NCBI GenBank assembly: GCA_963995525.1
Contig: OZ023214.1
Span: 12,501,618 to 12,565,617 of the forward strand
Direction of reading: 5' to 3'
Origin: Escarpia spicata
Taxonomy: Eukaryota > Annelida > Polychaeta > Sabellida > Siboglinidae
DNA length: 64,000 bases
The position numbers and the translations under genes were made by a program. Numbering within the stretch: the first letter of the stretch is position 1; each line of letters opens with the position of its first letter. The notes beneath the pieces were generated by a model. It searched no databases. It worked only from the letters and a program-made list of their open reading frames with translations, and was not told the DNA's origin. Below, in pieces: positions 52,166-64,000 of the stretch.

Positions 52166-55100
52166 GCATCTCTGCCTCAACGACAGCCATCAGTCACCAT
52201 CTGTATTGCCATCGAGGTCCATGAAGGGCTCGAGGTTGAACTAGATCGATGCACGGCACACGCTACTGTATCACACTTTATTTCAGAACCGTTGTCGTAA
52301 AGTCGTTGATATTTTATTTTCTATTATAGCATCGGCAGTTCTTGTGCAGAAAAGATGCGAAATCTTTTAAATGTTGTACCTATCAATGCAGCTGTTACTG
52401 CACAGCTATTTATAACAGAAACGACGTGTTTCTTTGTCACCAAGTTTTAAATCGGCAACGACATGTCTCGGCTGTGCCGATAGTGTCGGTGCAAGGGAAT
52501 ATATTTGTATAGGTGTACAGGAAGTGTTAATGAATTGTTGAATATCCGGCTTTTGATTGATTTGTGCCACATCTTGGCCAGTGATTCTCATAATGAGCAG
52601 CCTGCAGTTCTGCACACCGATCTTGTTTATGAATTATTTAACGATTGCCTTGATTTATTTTGCACAACCCCCTGTTATGTTTTACAGTAGTTTTATCTTG
52701 CCTCATTATGCACCTGAATGGCCAATTACATAAGTTGATGATTTGCCACTTCCACGAAACTACTCCGGTTATCCAGTGTCTTGATGGGTGTTTGACTGTG
52801 CAATTTCTAAATGAACAGACTACAGTACGAGACATCACTAATATGCAGGCAGTTTCCTGTATGAATGCTTATCGGAAACTGGTGCAAACACTATTGTCCA
52901 CTTGGAAGATGTTTTGCGGTAGTTACTCCGAGTTTGCCAGTTCGAGTCTCGTTCTGTCGTCAGATATACATGGACAGTAGACGGTTTCATATATAGTTGT
53001 ATAGGAGACTTCTTGTGGCCATGTAAGTGTTGCACTGAACGTTGTATGTATATCATGCACAAATGCAAGGATGTAGTGACCTACTATCACCCAGAATGTA
53101 TGTGTCTGTTGATTAATCGCTGTAGTTGTCTTGATAGATTTACCTGGGGGTCCTCAGTGTGTGTGTTGTATATCCAGTGATGTCTTTCTGTGAACATGAA
53201 GGTGATATCTGCATCAATCTTCATACGTGCAGGTTCAATATCAAAATATTTCCAGCGTGCACAAAACACGGAGTACCGAGTTATACATAGTGGAACAACA
53301 TTTAGAACGGGTTTGGCTTGCGAGTTGATGATGATAAAATCAACAGTTGAGTTCAGTATGTAGAAACATGCCATGTGGCATCATATGAGCATGGCGATCC
53401 ACATTTCAATGCAGTATGTCCGTGTCTTGTTACTTCTGCAAGGAGAACTTCCAAATTGGCTAAAACTGTTGGAACTTGGTTGCTTTTTAATTATTATTTG
53501 TTGAGGAATGTCCGTCAACTTATGGAGTGTAGTTGTGCCTTCAGTGTTCAACCTGTGTGGGGTGTCACAAGGAATTGCGGTTTCTGTCGGTTGATACACT
53601 GTGGAGTGGTTTGCTCTCAACCACTTGTACGGTGCTTGTATAGATAATGTTCACTTTTTAGTAATGACGGATAGGAATCTGCACATTGTTATCTGCCTAG
53701 TTACGTAGTAGAACGTGCTTTTAATGCTTGTTGATATTTTTAGGTCGGATCGTAATTTAAAGCAGTGCATGTGTTGTACAGTTTCTGTGGGGAGGAAACA
53801 GTATTTTGGCTAGACTTAAGAGAAGGTAAATACTGCAGTGAGAAGAAGAGGGAGCTATATAATTATATGTATAGCGATATAGGCATAGTCATTGATTGTA
53901 TAGAGATGTCGCAGAGATCCTATTGTTGGATGGTTGATTCGTATTAATGTTATACACATATTATACAGTGACGGATGTGTGAATGACGTGTTGAATGAAT
54001 TGCTTTATAAACAAGTTTGTGTTCAAGAGGAGCGGTTTGCTTATCCTGTCATATCATGCAGTCAACATTGTCAAATATTCATTTGGAAATGTTGGTATAT
54101 TCATTTTGGTCTGTATAAAAAAGTTCTATATTATACTTCTGTGTTGATTATAGCATTTTGTCCAGATCACAAACTATACTGATATGTTTTCAAGAGCACA
54201 CAACCGAAATGCAGCAAATTTTAGTCACCTGAACTAAATGCCTGAACCAAATGTAACAGATCTTGGAATTATTGTAAACATGTTGGTGGAAGTATTACAA
54301 AATAATGCTATTTATCTTTCTGTGACACCCACTTCACTTGGGTGGTATGCTTGTACCAAGGTCCAAGAAATGTAATTAAGTGGCATACTTTTGCTGGACA
54401 ATAGCAGCATATCAGTAAGCCGTTATGGTGACTCATATGAAACTATTAAAAGCCAAAGAAGCACTTCAAGCATCACCTCTTCATGTCATTGGTATGGATG
54501 TCTGACTTTAGTGTTGTAAAGGTGCCACATGACGTGCCTGGCAACCTTCAGCCTTGTGATACGGCAGTGTATATCATGGAATAACAAATCTTCACATGTT
54601 ACACCTGGCGTCTGTTTTATCTGTTGCATGCTTTCAGTGAAACAAATGAATGCGTTTTTTGGGAAGGCTTCATTTACGTGAATGTCTAAACCTTGCAACA
54701 CTGTTAAACAAAAATATACACGACACACTGCACATAAATGTGTTTTCCGAGGCTATTTCTGTTGTGCGAATGAATGAATATGAAAATGAATAGGTTCAAA
54801 ATAGGCAATATTTCACTCTCCCCTTGGTACAATTTGAAACATGTTTCTTCCTATCACAGGTGTAGCAACTAATTTACTTTGTTTACTAGAATCATGGTCT
54901 TTTTACAATTCCACTTGTAAACATACAGAGAAATAATACTTTATACTTGGTCTATTCAAGGGATCCCATATATACAATCTTATATATATACATTACGCTT
55001 TTATCTTATCATCCAAACACCGCTGTATATTTTTACATGGTTGATATTATTACTGAGTGGTGTCTGTCACCTCTACCGATCTTGAACTATGGCACATAGG

Positions 55101-55959
55101 GTTAACACCAACAGAGCTGGTCATGTTCATCTGATCTTAAATCGGGGCACGTGGCGTTAACACAAACACAGTTCAACCATTCCATCATCACCAGCCGAGA
55201 CAGGCCCGTGACATGAGATACCCTCAGCAAATGTTCTGCCACAAAATGTGATCTGTGTGACAGCACAGCTGGGCACAGACCAGTATTTCACTTGTTCACA
55301 TGACTGGCTAGCTAGGGCAACACTGAGCGACTACCAACTGCCCTCAACTAAGATCTCCAGGAATTCAGCAACCATCTCAACAGCTAACAAGACCTAGAAT
55401 GGCTGGGATCAGTCACGGCATACCCATACACAGGAATTGTGAGGCAGTCATTCAAGAGTGTTCACACATACATTTGTGAACATCTTGCTAAAAGAAACAT
55501 AATTTGCCTCATGTAATGTGTGGTTGGTGCCATCTGGCAAATGCGTAAGTAAGACATCTTCGCTTTAACATCCGGCAGCAGCACATGAGGGTGTTTGACG
55601 GGAGCTGTTTCAGCCTTGCTCAGATGCTCTGTGGGGTGACATTGTGGTCCCAATCAGAACGCTTGCCACACGTGCTACGACTCCTGCACCATCATGCCAC
55701 TCACGACCTTGTGGAATGACCTACAATAGAGCGGCCATCTTGGATTCACACATGCGTCTTATCAAGACGTAATTAGTTATTTCAGTTTTAGCGCATTGAT
55801 CCAGTAGGCACAACAAATTGGCTATCTAGAAGATTAGCCTGACGAAAAGATTAGTTGTTAGCGCTGTATTCGCAAGGTTACGTCACAATGTTGGACTAAC
55901 TTAAAAATTATATTTGTGCGATTAATGAGAAAGCTTCGCGTAGATATAGATATACATAC
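52166..55959. other. TOP1 3' untranslated region and convergent intergenic space
   Basis: No coding region could be supported. The first 1-2 kb are probably TOP1 3' UTR; no AATAAA was seen, one ATTAAA lies near 54445. The missing last exon of TRAPPC2L (minus strand) should be in this stretch. A loose duplication of 'ggcacatagggttaacacc' occurs at 55090 and 55146. Confidence 0.4.
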
Positions 55960-56039
55960 TTTGAAACGATTTTCTCTCCTGGAGTGTAGAAGGGGTTACA
56001 CACCATGTCTACGTAGGCGTTGTGTAGCTTACGAAACAT
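55960..56039 (-). CDS. TRAPPC2L: TRAPPC2L exon 4
   Basis: Acceptor 'gtctttttacag' (minus), donor AA|GTATGT. Encodes [27 protein letters not shown]; human [20 protein letters not shown]. Phase 2 out. Confidence 0.93.
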
Positions 56040-59000
56040 CTGTAAAAAGACATCAAGCGTAAATGCACATTAAGTTTCAGTATTTAATCAAACAAAATGT
56101 TATGTTATGGTAATTCAGATAGGGTCTGGTTGTTACATACACGTTTTAGTCATTGGATAATTTTCAACTAATGCAAATATATCAGCCACCAAGTTCGACA
56201 TTGAGAACTTACATAACTGAAATTGCTGGGTGCAAACCGTTTGCACAAACTGACATGGTGGACACCACAAAAGTTCAATTTTTTTATGTTTGATAAAAAT
56301 CAAGCAAATTTTCAAATACATTACAATGCCCAAGCTTTCCAATGATCAGGAGTTTAACAAATTTGATTACGGGAAGCTCGACCTTCACTGTCATCAGCTA
56401 TGTTATAATATATGCTATTGCTTAGAAATGGTCTCATAAATTCACAATAAAAATTATGCATTTAGTCCTAATTCAACACCCCCTTCCCTACCCACATATA
56501 AATGGTGCAGAAATTGTGATTTTTATGATCCTAAATTGCTATTAATATAAATTTGCATAAATATGTTTCACTTTGTAGGTGGCGCCACAGTAGCAAGCAA
56601 TTTATTTCCCCCTTATACAAGGTGATGACTGCAAATTTAAAGAAACCTCCCTATGTAAACTGTAAACCACCCTATGTAAACCAACCTATGGAAACTGTAA
56701 ACCACCCTATGTAAACCACCCTAGGTAAACTGTAAACCACCCTAGGTAAACTGTAAACCACCCTTTGTAAACCACCCTAGGTAAACTGTAAACCACCCTA
56801 TGTAAACCAACCTATGTAAACTGTAAACCACCCTAGGTAAACTGTAAACCACCCTATGTAAACCACCCTATGTAAACTGTAAACCACCCTATGTAAACCA
56901 ACCTATATAAACTGTAAACCACCCTATGTAAACCAACCTATGTAAATTGTAAACCACCCTATGTAAACCAACCTATGTAAACTGTAAACCACCCTATGTA
57001 AACCACCCTAGGTAAACTGTAAACCACCCTATGTAAACCAACCTATATAAACTGTAAACCAACCTATGTAAATTGTAAACCACCCTATGTAAACCTATGT
57101 AAACCACCCTATGTAAATTGTAAACCACCCTACGTAAACTGTAAACCACCCTATGTAAACTGTAAACCACCCTATGTAAATTGTAAACCACCCTACGTAA
57201 ACTGTAAACCACCCTATGTAAATTGTAAACCACCCTATGTAAATTGTAAACCACCCTACATAAACTTCTTTTAAATATCAAGACAACTCAAATTGATTGT
57301 AATTGGTATTAAAAATAAAAGTATGTATTTTTTATGTGTATTTAAAAAACAAAATAACTCCACTTACACTTCTGATTTCATTGTCACGCAGTGTGATATT
57401 GTTTGAGTTTACAACAATTATAAACTTGATCTTTGTGTTGGTCACATAACCATATCTGAGAATTAGTTAAGCATGACAACAAGTGATTAGTTAGATGGTT
57501 CATTATTGCATGCCAACAGGCTTGGGTGCATTCTGTGTGTATGCACGCACACTCCCCTCCCCCACGGAGACAAAGGAATCCCACTTCATGACTCAAGGGG
57601 TGCTGTTGCCTGGTGATTATGGGAGTCTCAAGGGGGGTGTAGTTGGAGATCTCAGGGGGTGCAATTGAAGGTTTTTTGGAGTCTACAATAAACACCCCCC
57701 CATCAACCATGGTATGGGCCTGTATTGTAAATTACATCCCACCTGTACCGGAGGACAACCTCCCACCATATTTTAGAATCAATGTCCCACCTGTTTTGAG
57801 GTTAGTTTCCAACCTATCACACATTTTTAGGACCAGCCAGCAACTTCCTGTCCATATACTAACCTTCATATATAAACAGACTTACAAGATGACAAGTATG
57901 TTGTTTTATAAATTTATAAAGATCCAAACAGTAATATGCATTGTGCAGAAGAGTCACTATGAACAAACTTTTAAAAATCACAATGAGCAGACTTCCAATA
58001 ATCGAAGCTCATGTTTTTTTGTTTGGTCAATACATTTTTTTTAGGTAACACTGATGTACTGCTCTGTCAAAAGGTAACACTGATGTACTGCTCTGTCAAA
58101 AGGATACACTTTGTAGTCTTCTGTGGGGTACAGCAAGCCCTGATAAAGTTCCCGAGGATCATTTGTATTCTTGCCGCCAGATGAGATCTTCTCCTCAACC
58201 ACATCAAGCGATGTATGAACTGTGTAATATGACTTCAACTCATTCTCCGTTGGCAATGTCTTCAAAAACAGCGGGTAATTCTGGAGGAAAAAACAAACTA
58301 ATTAAGTAGTAAGATCAACTGAAACGTGTTGCACATTTGAGTCACTGAATGGAACAGATTATCTACTGCTTGTGTAAATGCCAGTTGCATGAATATGTTT
58401 ACCTACATCAATTACTAGCAGAGTACTTTTGTCAGGATATTTACACTAGTAATGTCGTAATGGGAGTTTATAGATTAATATCCCAGCCCTGCGAGTCCTG
58501 TACAGGTTACACATTTACCGCTGCACTGGATTTTTTACATTCCCTGGCACAGACACCAAGTAGAAGGGATCAATGCAATGCCAATTTAAAAAATTACAAA
58601 TATATATGTGTGTGTGTATGTATATGCTAATGGCAAGTTAGTTACACATAATATTGATACATATTCAACATTTTTACTTTTCCTCTACAAGTTCAACCAA
58701 GGGCAAGGCTCTTGCCATCGCCATCGGGGACAGCCTGGGGTTTATTCATCATTATGCCATTTACTATGTCTATGACTATGTGAGTATGTCTTTTATTTAG
58801 CTTACCGGCTAATTTAATAAATATAGTATGGTGGCATACTGAAGGGGTGCTTTGTTGACTGATTCTGAAACTAAATGGCATTGTAACTGTGGCTGTATTA
58901 TGAGTGTATCACAACACTGGGAGTTTGGCGTTGTTGATGTGTGTCACTGTCAGTGTGTCAGTCGGTGACGGTATACACCGGTTCAATAAAGATTTAAAGA

Positions 59001-61152
59001 AAATGTGCAAAAGAAAGAAACAGCTATATAACAAAGCAAAAAGAACTAGAAATCCAGAAGACTGGAAAGAATTCTGTGACATCAGCAGAAACATGCATAA
59101 ACACCTTCATTCTGCTAGACTATCCTACATAAGTAAATTCCTGACAACAACAATAACAGAGAAACCTAAATCATGTTGGAGCTTCATTTCTAAACTTAGA
59201 CAGGATAACCAGGGTATTGGGGACCTTAACACTGCGGGTAACATCATTAGCGATGACAAACATAAAGCAGAAGCCTTAAACAATCAGTTCCAAAGTATCT
59301 TTACAGACGAAGGAAATTCCACCCTACCAGATATGGCCAGAAGTCCAAACAATTTCACTTTAAGGAGTACTTGATCAACTTTTCAAAATTAAAATTTTTA
59401 AATCACAAGGACCAGATGGCATTCCACCATGGTTCTTAAACAGATATGCCTCTCATCTAGCACCAGTAATATATGACATTTTCCAATCATCTGTTGACTC
59501 TGGACAAGTCCCCAATACCTGGAAAGAAGCCAATGTAACAGCAATTTTTAAGAAAGGAAGTAGAGCAGAAACATCTAACTACAGACCAATATCCTTAACA
59601 CCTGTGGTTTCTAAACTTCTTGAACACATCATACATAGTCACATTATGAAACACCTTGAACAACACCACATTCTAACTGACCACCAACATGGCTTCTGTG
59701 CCAAAAGATCAACTGAAACGCAATTAATTCAAACAATCCATGACATAAGCAAATCACTTGATGAGAAGAAATCTGTAGACGTGGCCATCCTTGACTTCAT
59801 CAAACCATTCGATAAAGTTCCACATAAAAGACTAATCCACAAACTCAAACACTATGGCATCATAGGCCCAATATCATCATGGATAAATAGATTCCTTACA
59901 GGAAGAACTCAACAGGTTGTTATAAATGGATCCAAGCCAACATCAACTCAAGTCATTTCTGGGGTACCACAGGGCACAGTACTGGGACCCCTACTTTTCC
60001 TACTTTACATAAATGACCTGCCCGACAATCTTTCCTGAAATGTTCGCCTTTTTGCAGACGACTGCCTGTTATATTCACCGATTAAAACTGACCGAGACAC
60101 ATCTGTCCTCCAAAACAATCTGCTCAAACTTGAGAAATGGCAACACACGTGGCTTATGAAATTCAACCCCACTAAATGTTATAAAATGACAATAGCCTCA
60201 AGAAAACCGACACCAAACCTCTACACCTTCTGCGGACAACAACTTAAATCTGTTGAATCACACTGTTATCTTGGCATACATATATCAAATACATTAAATT
60301 GGACAATACAAAGCAACTCAGTCACAAAAAAGCACAACAGACATTGAGAATTATTAGAAGAAATTTAAATAAATGCCCAACCCAAATCAAGTCCATAGCC
60401 TACACAACCCTTGTCCGCCCTATACTTGAATATGCGTCAGCATCATGGGATCCACATTGCCTAAGATATATCAAACTCGACATAGAAAGAACCCAGAGAC
60501 AAGCCGCCAGATTTTGTAAGAACAACTATTCTAGAGTGCCAGGAACGGTAACACAACTCCTTAAAGATCTCCAGTGGGACACCCTCCAACCAAGAAGAAA
60601 AACCCAAAGACGTAGCATATTATATAAAATAGAACATAACCTCATAGATATCCCACTAGATCAATACATCAAACGCAACACCAGATGCTCACGTAAACAT
60701 AATAAACAGTTAGTACAACTCAGGCACTCGACAAACAATGAAACATATTTGGAAACAGCTTTTTGCCAGTCACAATAAAAGAGTGGAATTCTCTATCTCC
60801 AAGCATTGTATCAAGTACATCACTGAATGAATTCCAGATTAGTCTAGCCCAACATGTAAAAAATGAATCCACAAGAGCCACCATGCGCACTGACGCGATG
60901 TGTCCATAGGACATTTTGCCAGTCAAAATACAGGTACCCAGATACAGTTGAAGTCGAACACGGAATCGAGGGGGTTTCCCAACGAAATAAACATATCATA
61001 TGCATATAATCTAAGAACTGCAATATATCCTTTTTCTACTTATGTTAATCTTGCGAAATTGTATTCACAACACTATTACAATAGCAAACTATAAGAACAA
61101 AACGTCAAAATGCAATTACTTCTTTAGCAATGACTGCTATGCAAACGGCCAT
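55960..61152 (-). CDS. TRAPPC2L: trafficking protein particle complex subunit 2-like, four exons found
   Basis: Small longin/sedlin-fold subunit of the TRAPP tethering complex, acting in ER-Golgi transport. Exons on the minus strand: 61152-61120 ([11 protein letters not shown]), 58280-58108 ([16 protein letters not shown] ... DYKV), 57455-57368 ([15 protein letters not shown] ... NEIRS) and 56039-55960 ([18 protein letters not shown]). All splice sites are GT-AG with compatible phases (0, 2, 0, 2), and the peptide follows the human protein over about 110 of 140 residues. The last exon (expected AFDNMV...) was not located. Intron 1 contains a LINE and intron 3 a minisatellite. It shares a promoter region with SUPT16H and converges on TOP1. 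Confidence 0.93.
56640..57265. repeat. minisatellite of 'gtaaaccaccctat' units in TRAPPC2L intron 3
   Basis: About 625 bp of 12-21 bp units: 'gtaaaccaccctat', 'gtaaaccaacctat' and 'gtaaactgtaaaccaccctag' in mixed order. Minus-strand frames reading Arg-Val-Val-Tyr repeats are artefacts. Confidence 0.95.
57368..57455 (-). CDS. TRAPPC2L: TRAPPC2L exon 3
   Basis: Acceptor 'taattctcag', donor AGT|GTAAGT. Encodes [29 protein letters not shown]; human [29 protein letters not shown]. Confidence 0.93.
58036..58100. repeat. short tandem duplication beside TRAPPC2L exon 2 donor
   Basis: A unit of about 32 bp containing 'aacactgatgtactgctctg' occurs twice in a row (from about 58044), ending just inside the intron 2 donor of TRAPPC2L. 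Confidence 0.8.
58108..58280 (-). CDS. TRAPPC2L: TRAPPC2L exon 2
   Basis: Acceptor 'tgttttttcctccag', donor GT|GTATCC. Encodes [38 protein letters not shown] and [16 protein letters not shown]; human [22 protein letters not shown]. Phase 2 out. Confidence 0.95.
58345..58405 (+). repeat. CR1 3' fragment
   Basis: 'tgaatggaacagattatct' and 'gcatgaatatgttt' match the end of CR1 ORF2 (near 5827 and 41381). Confidence 0.55.
58960..60905 (+). mobile_element. LINE (jockey/CR1-like) in TRAPPC2L intron 1
   Basis: Plus-strand frames give the end of the endonuclease-RT linker ([19 protein letters not shown]), then the reverse transcriptase: [78 protein letters not shown], a TGA, then [13 protein letters not shown]. 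Past the active site come [27 protein letters not shown] and [16 protein letters not shown]. Three or four single-base defects break it. It is antisense to TRAPPC2L and lacks its 5' part. Confidence 0.9.
61120..61152 (-). CDS. TRAPPC2L: TRAPPC2L exon 1
   Basis: Encodes [11 protein letters not shown], identical to the human N-terminus, with donor GAA|GTAATT. Phase 0. Start codon 134 bp from the SUPT16H start on the opposite strand. Confidence 0.9.
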
Positions 61153-61286
61153 CTTTAGTTCAGACACCCAATCAATGCATTTGTTACAAAGCTGCTTGAT
61201 TGTAGGAATTCCCTGTTCGACGTCATTATACGGCTCCCGCCATTTTGATGCGAAGCATGGATGCAGCGCAATTTTGATACTTAGAC
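61153..61286. promoter_or_regulatory. bidirectional promoter between TRAPPC2L and SUPT16H
   Basis: 134 bp between divergent start codons. Contains CGACGTCAT (61218-61226, a CRE/ATF-like site) and CCGCCATTTTG (61237-61247, a YY1-type element often found at housekeeping starts). No TATA box in the usual place. Confidence 0.65.
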
Positions 61287-61355
61287 ATGGCACATTTAAA
61301 CGTTGACAGGGAAGCCTTCCGGAGGCGTATGAAACGATTATATACGGCATGGAAG
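61287..61355 (+). CDS. SUPT16H: FACT complex subunit SPT16, exon 1
   Basis: Encodes MAHLNVDREAFRRRMKRLYT plus AWK, then the donor AAG|GTACGA, phase 0. Other SPT16 proteins start M-x-x-LDKxAxxRRVKRLYxxW, so the pattern and position fit. SPT16 is the histone chaperone partner of SSRP1 that loosens nucleosomes for polymerases. The rest of the gene lies to the right; no second exon is visible in the remaining 2.6 kb, where intron 1 holds a LINE and small transposons. Confidence 0.7.
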
Positions 61356-61639
61356 GTACGATTACTAATATTCATAATTATCATCGCCCTTGTCGTGTTT
61401 GCTTGATTGGTAATAATGTTAGATTATCTTTTACTTCCTTTCCACCTGACTTAGTGTCTAATAGTGACTAGGCCGAGGCATCTACTACTACGTACTAGTA
61501 CTAGTCGTTAGCAGAATCTGATATGCTTACGAGACCTTATTAAACTAAGCGGCTTTTTTAAAACCTTGCGCCACGCCGACCTTTCTGTGCTAACTGGGAG
61601 ATGTTCACTGCCCGGTGTGCAGCTTTGTCAATGACTCGG

Positions 61640-62800
61640 TGTTTCTGTTTCCCTACTGTCTATCACTGCGTACAAGGCATTTGTCCGACCTGTGCTGGAG
61701 TATGCCGGTACTGTATGGCGGTATAACTAAAAGGCGCACGACCACGCATGACCACGAACGACCAAAATGTATGTAGTGTTGGTAACCAAGCGGGCTGTTG
61801 GTGGCACGTAGCAGGTATGCGTGTGCAGCTCGCCAAATTTCAGATATGTTCTTCACATTGGAGTAACAAACTTTGAAACTTTAATCATAGCTTGTGGTAA
61901 CTTTACGGTTCCATTCGCCAGGTGGCGCTGCTGTACAAAGACTTAAATACTTGTACGGAAGATCGGATAAAATGCCTAAATTATGTAACTCCTGGGTGAA
62001 ATACAGACTCAAAATGTTTAATAATGCACACACAAACCATATATATACCATCAACGGCCAAATTATCTACCAACATATTATATTATTACATGGTCGTGCG
62101 TAGTGGTTTGTTAACTTCGTGGTCATGCGTGGTCATGCGCCTTTTAGTAAAACCCTGTATGGACCCTTTCACTGCAACCAACATCAAGGCACTAGAGAAA
62201 GTACAAAGACGGGCAGCCAGATGGGTGAAACGAGACTACCAAAAAACAGCAAGTGTGGACACCATGTTACAAAAACTGCGATGGCCAACTCTCGAACAGC
62301 GGAGAAAGAAAGCACGATTCAACACCTATAAATTCCACCACGGACTCATACACATCGAGTCAAAGCGCCACAGACCAAAACCATCTGATCACCCAAGAAG
62401 AAACACCCAATACTATACGATCTCACCTATAACATCCCATATCACCGGACAGCCTTCAGACAGAAGACATTCTTCCCAAGAACCATATCAGAGTGGAACA
62501 GCCTTCCTCATGAAATTACCAAATCTCCTGCTCCTGCCTCTGAGACCAAGGTCTGCACTCTCCTCAAATTCTGATGCGTTAACGAAAGTGGGTAAATGAA
62601 AGCTGGAGCTGTGCCAGTCAGGGTTTAACCCCAGTGACCGCTATGGCAGCCGGATTGGTCTGGCCGGATACTCCAAGTAGTTGACACATCATCCACTTTT
62701 TCCCACTTCTCTTGTTATGACTCAGGGCCTTTTACATACTGTTTTTATACATATTTAAAAAAACTAACTTATTTGTTTATAAATTTATATTATAAAAATC
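61640..62800 (+). mobile_element. LINE 3' fragment in SUPT16H intron 1
   Basis: Frames read ITAYKAFVRPVLEYAGTVW, then after a small insertion FTATNIKALEKVQRRAARWV, KRDYQKTASVDTMLQKLRWP and TLEQRRKKARFNTYKFHHGL, the C-terminal part of a LINE reverse transcriptase protein. It ends in an AT-rich tail near 62790 with 'gagcagactcgatctgctc'. Confidence 0.85.
61719..62154. mobile_element. MITE (8-bp duplication, hAT-like) inside the LINE fragment
   Basis: Inverted ends (C)GGTATAACTAAAAGGCGC and GCGCCTTTTAGTAAAACC, with inner repeats 'cacgcatgaccacgaa' inverted as 'ttcgtggtcatgcgtg'. An 8-bp duplication CTGTATGG lies at 61711-61718 and 62155-62162. The 436 bp are non-coding. Confidence 0.8.
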
Positions 62801-63924
62801 TCCGAGCAGACTCGATCTGCTCAACGGATGGTGACTGCCTAACATAAAGAAAAAGAAGATCACTGTCTACTAGTACTAGAGTAGACTAGTCTACTGTACA
62901 GTCTAGTGACTGTGTTCAAGCCAGGGTGTGTTCGATTGGTTTGCACGATCGACCGATGATGCTGTAGACAACTTGATTGATGGATCGCTTAGATTTTGTC
63001 TGAATGGCTGGCTAAAACAAAATTTATTAATATTACAGCATTAGCAAATACAGCCTACATCAAATGTAGCATTCAAGGTTAAAAGCTTTCAAATTCAATA
63101 GAGCCGAGTAAAGTTCATGCGATTAATGTTCAGACAATGTCAGGCTTTATTAACCTAAGTTTATAAAATGCAATAAAGATATGTCAATTTAATAATTATA
63201 TATATGAGTGAAATCACAAACAATGGAACACTTTAATTTTCTAAACTTCTGCGCTTTGCCATGCAGTTGTTAAAATGAATATCAAATTTTTGTTAGAGAT
63301 AAAACATGGTCTTATCTGTCAAGAAAGACAATTTTACCAAGTTTCATCAGGATTTGCCTCTTCTGAATAATGTGGTACCCCCGACTTCCGGGTAATGTCC
63401 CACAGGTTAGTTATTTTTTGGTGCATGCGCGTGACGTGATGCCGGCTTTTCAAAATAAAATTTGTGTATTATTTTCTCAAAAAAGTAAGGAGAAAAATAT
63501 GCTACAGTACTTCTCCTATTTGCAATTCATATATATAAGTAAGAGCACAGTACTGGTGCACACTTGTGTTGCCGCTTAATTATAAGTGAAATAAATATTG
63601 TACAATCATAGAAAATATTTTCTTTGACTTATTATATATTTACAGTATAATCTATCAAATGGCATAGTTCAAAGTGATTTGAACAGCATAGTAATATGTC
63701 AAACAAAGCAATGTAGCAAAAACATTACAGAACAGGAAACCATATTTGTAAAATAGCACATCACTCCAACATTTATACAGATCTAGTTCACTGGAGCTCA
63801 GATGAAGTTCATTGTAACCTAAATAAAGTTAACTGAAGAATTAATCCAGGAAGTGTGAGACCCCCATCTCATCCGGAAGATCCGTGTAGCCAAACTTCCG
63901 CTCAGTCGCAGCATCCGGGAAGTG
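62801..63924. other. SUPT16H intron 1 or intergenic, no gene
   Basis: AT-rich; a 14-bp palindrome GTAGACTAGTCTAC at 62881-62894. No exon similar to SPT16 was recognised. Confidence 0.4.
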
Positions 63925-64000
63925 CAGACCTACCTACCATTCCGGATTGTCCTTAAATTATGGTATTACGGCGAGGGATGAAAATATTACGGACTGTCAC
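63925..64000 (+). mobile_element. transposon with CAGACC...CTACC end, copy 3, cut by window end
   Basis: Begins CAGACCTACCTACCATTCCGG and continues 'attacggcgagggatgaaaatattacgg' like the left end of the copy at 36033; the right end is outside the window. Confidence 0.75.

Noticed and set aside
54080..54115. Last exon of TRAPPC2L (minus strand IFDNV-like peptide)
   Set aside because: No splice acceptor at the right place and the similarity is only five residues.
54486..54728. Minus-strand 80-codon frame
   Set aside because: Looks mildly protein-like but matches no family I know and has no splice or neighbour support.
56994..57281. Minus-strand frame of Arg-Val-Val-Tyr repeats
   Set aside because: Translation of the minisatellite in TRAPPC2L intron 3.

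Overview
The window is nuclear DNA of an invertebrate animal. It holds spliced single-copy metazoan genes, introns full of non-LTR retrotransposons (CR1 and other LINEs), a Gypsy LTR element, hAT, Tc1 and TTAA-type DNA transposons, a small Polinton/Maverick-like element, tRNA-derived SINEs and many mini- and microsatellites. The base composition is AT-rich. I cannot name the phylum; a lophotrochozoan or another repeat-rich marine invertebrate would fit.

Layout. Positions 1-10,900 are layered mobile elements: an old LINE (790-1997 and 7185-7760) split by a CR1 element (1998-7184), itself split by a hAT element (5927-7089), then a decayed OTU-protease-like gene (7913-9530). Positions 10,900-18,600 carry a broken repetitive-family gene (minus strand) interrupted by a 6.5-kb Polinton-like element (11361-17886) with ~250-bp terminal inverted repeats, AG...CT ends, the 6-bp duplication GGCATC and a decayed protein-primed-type family B DNA polymerase. 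A defective Gypsy element with two identical 103-bp LTRs follows (19841-23323), then a dead Tc1 element (23965-25346).

Positions 26.8-52.2 kb are the TOP1 gene (DNA topoisomerase IB, plus strand), with 17 well-supported coding exons and a possible tiny first exon; all five catalytic residues are present. Positions 55.9-61.2 kb hold TRAPPC2L on the minus strand (four exons found, the last not located), and 61,287 begins SUPT16H (FACT subunit SPT16) on the plus strand. The TRAPPC2L and SUPT16H start codons are 134 bp apart head to head, over a shared promoter with CRE-like and YY1-like motifs. Neither the three-exon-or-more TRAPPC2L nor the SUPT16H exon forms an obvious long open frame; they were found by reading conserved peptides across splice sites.

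The most interesting signal is a 73-bp sequence present at exactly the same length six times in TOP1 introns (introns 7, 10, 11, 12 twice, and 14), with one decayed and one transposon-split extra copy. It has the architecture of a box C/D snoRNA: an 8-bp terminal stem, box C (RTGATGC), box D (CTGA), and a 13-nt segment next to a D'-like box that is complementary to a conserved 28S rRNA stretch (GAGTCTAACATGT). This predicts 2'-O-methylation of the C in GAGUC, the site I recall as human 28S C1327. TOP1 would thus be the host of a multi-copy intronic snoRNA family. A second unusual pattern is that three TOP1 minisatellites are tandem copies of, or start at, the gene's own exon-intron junctions, one of them repeating the exon edge that encodes a catalytic arginine.
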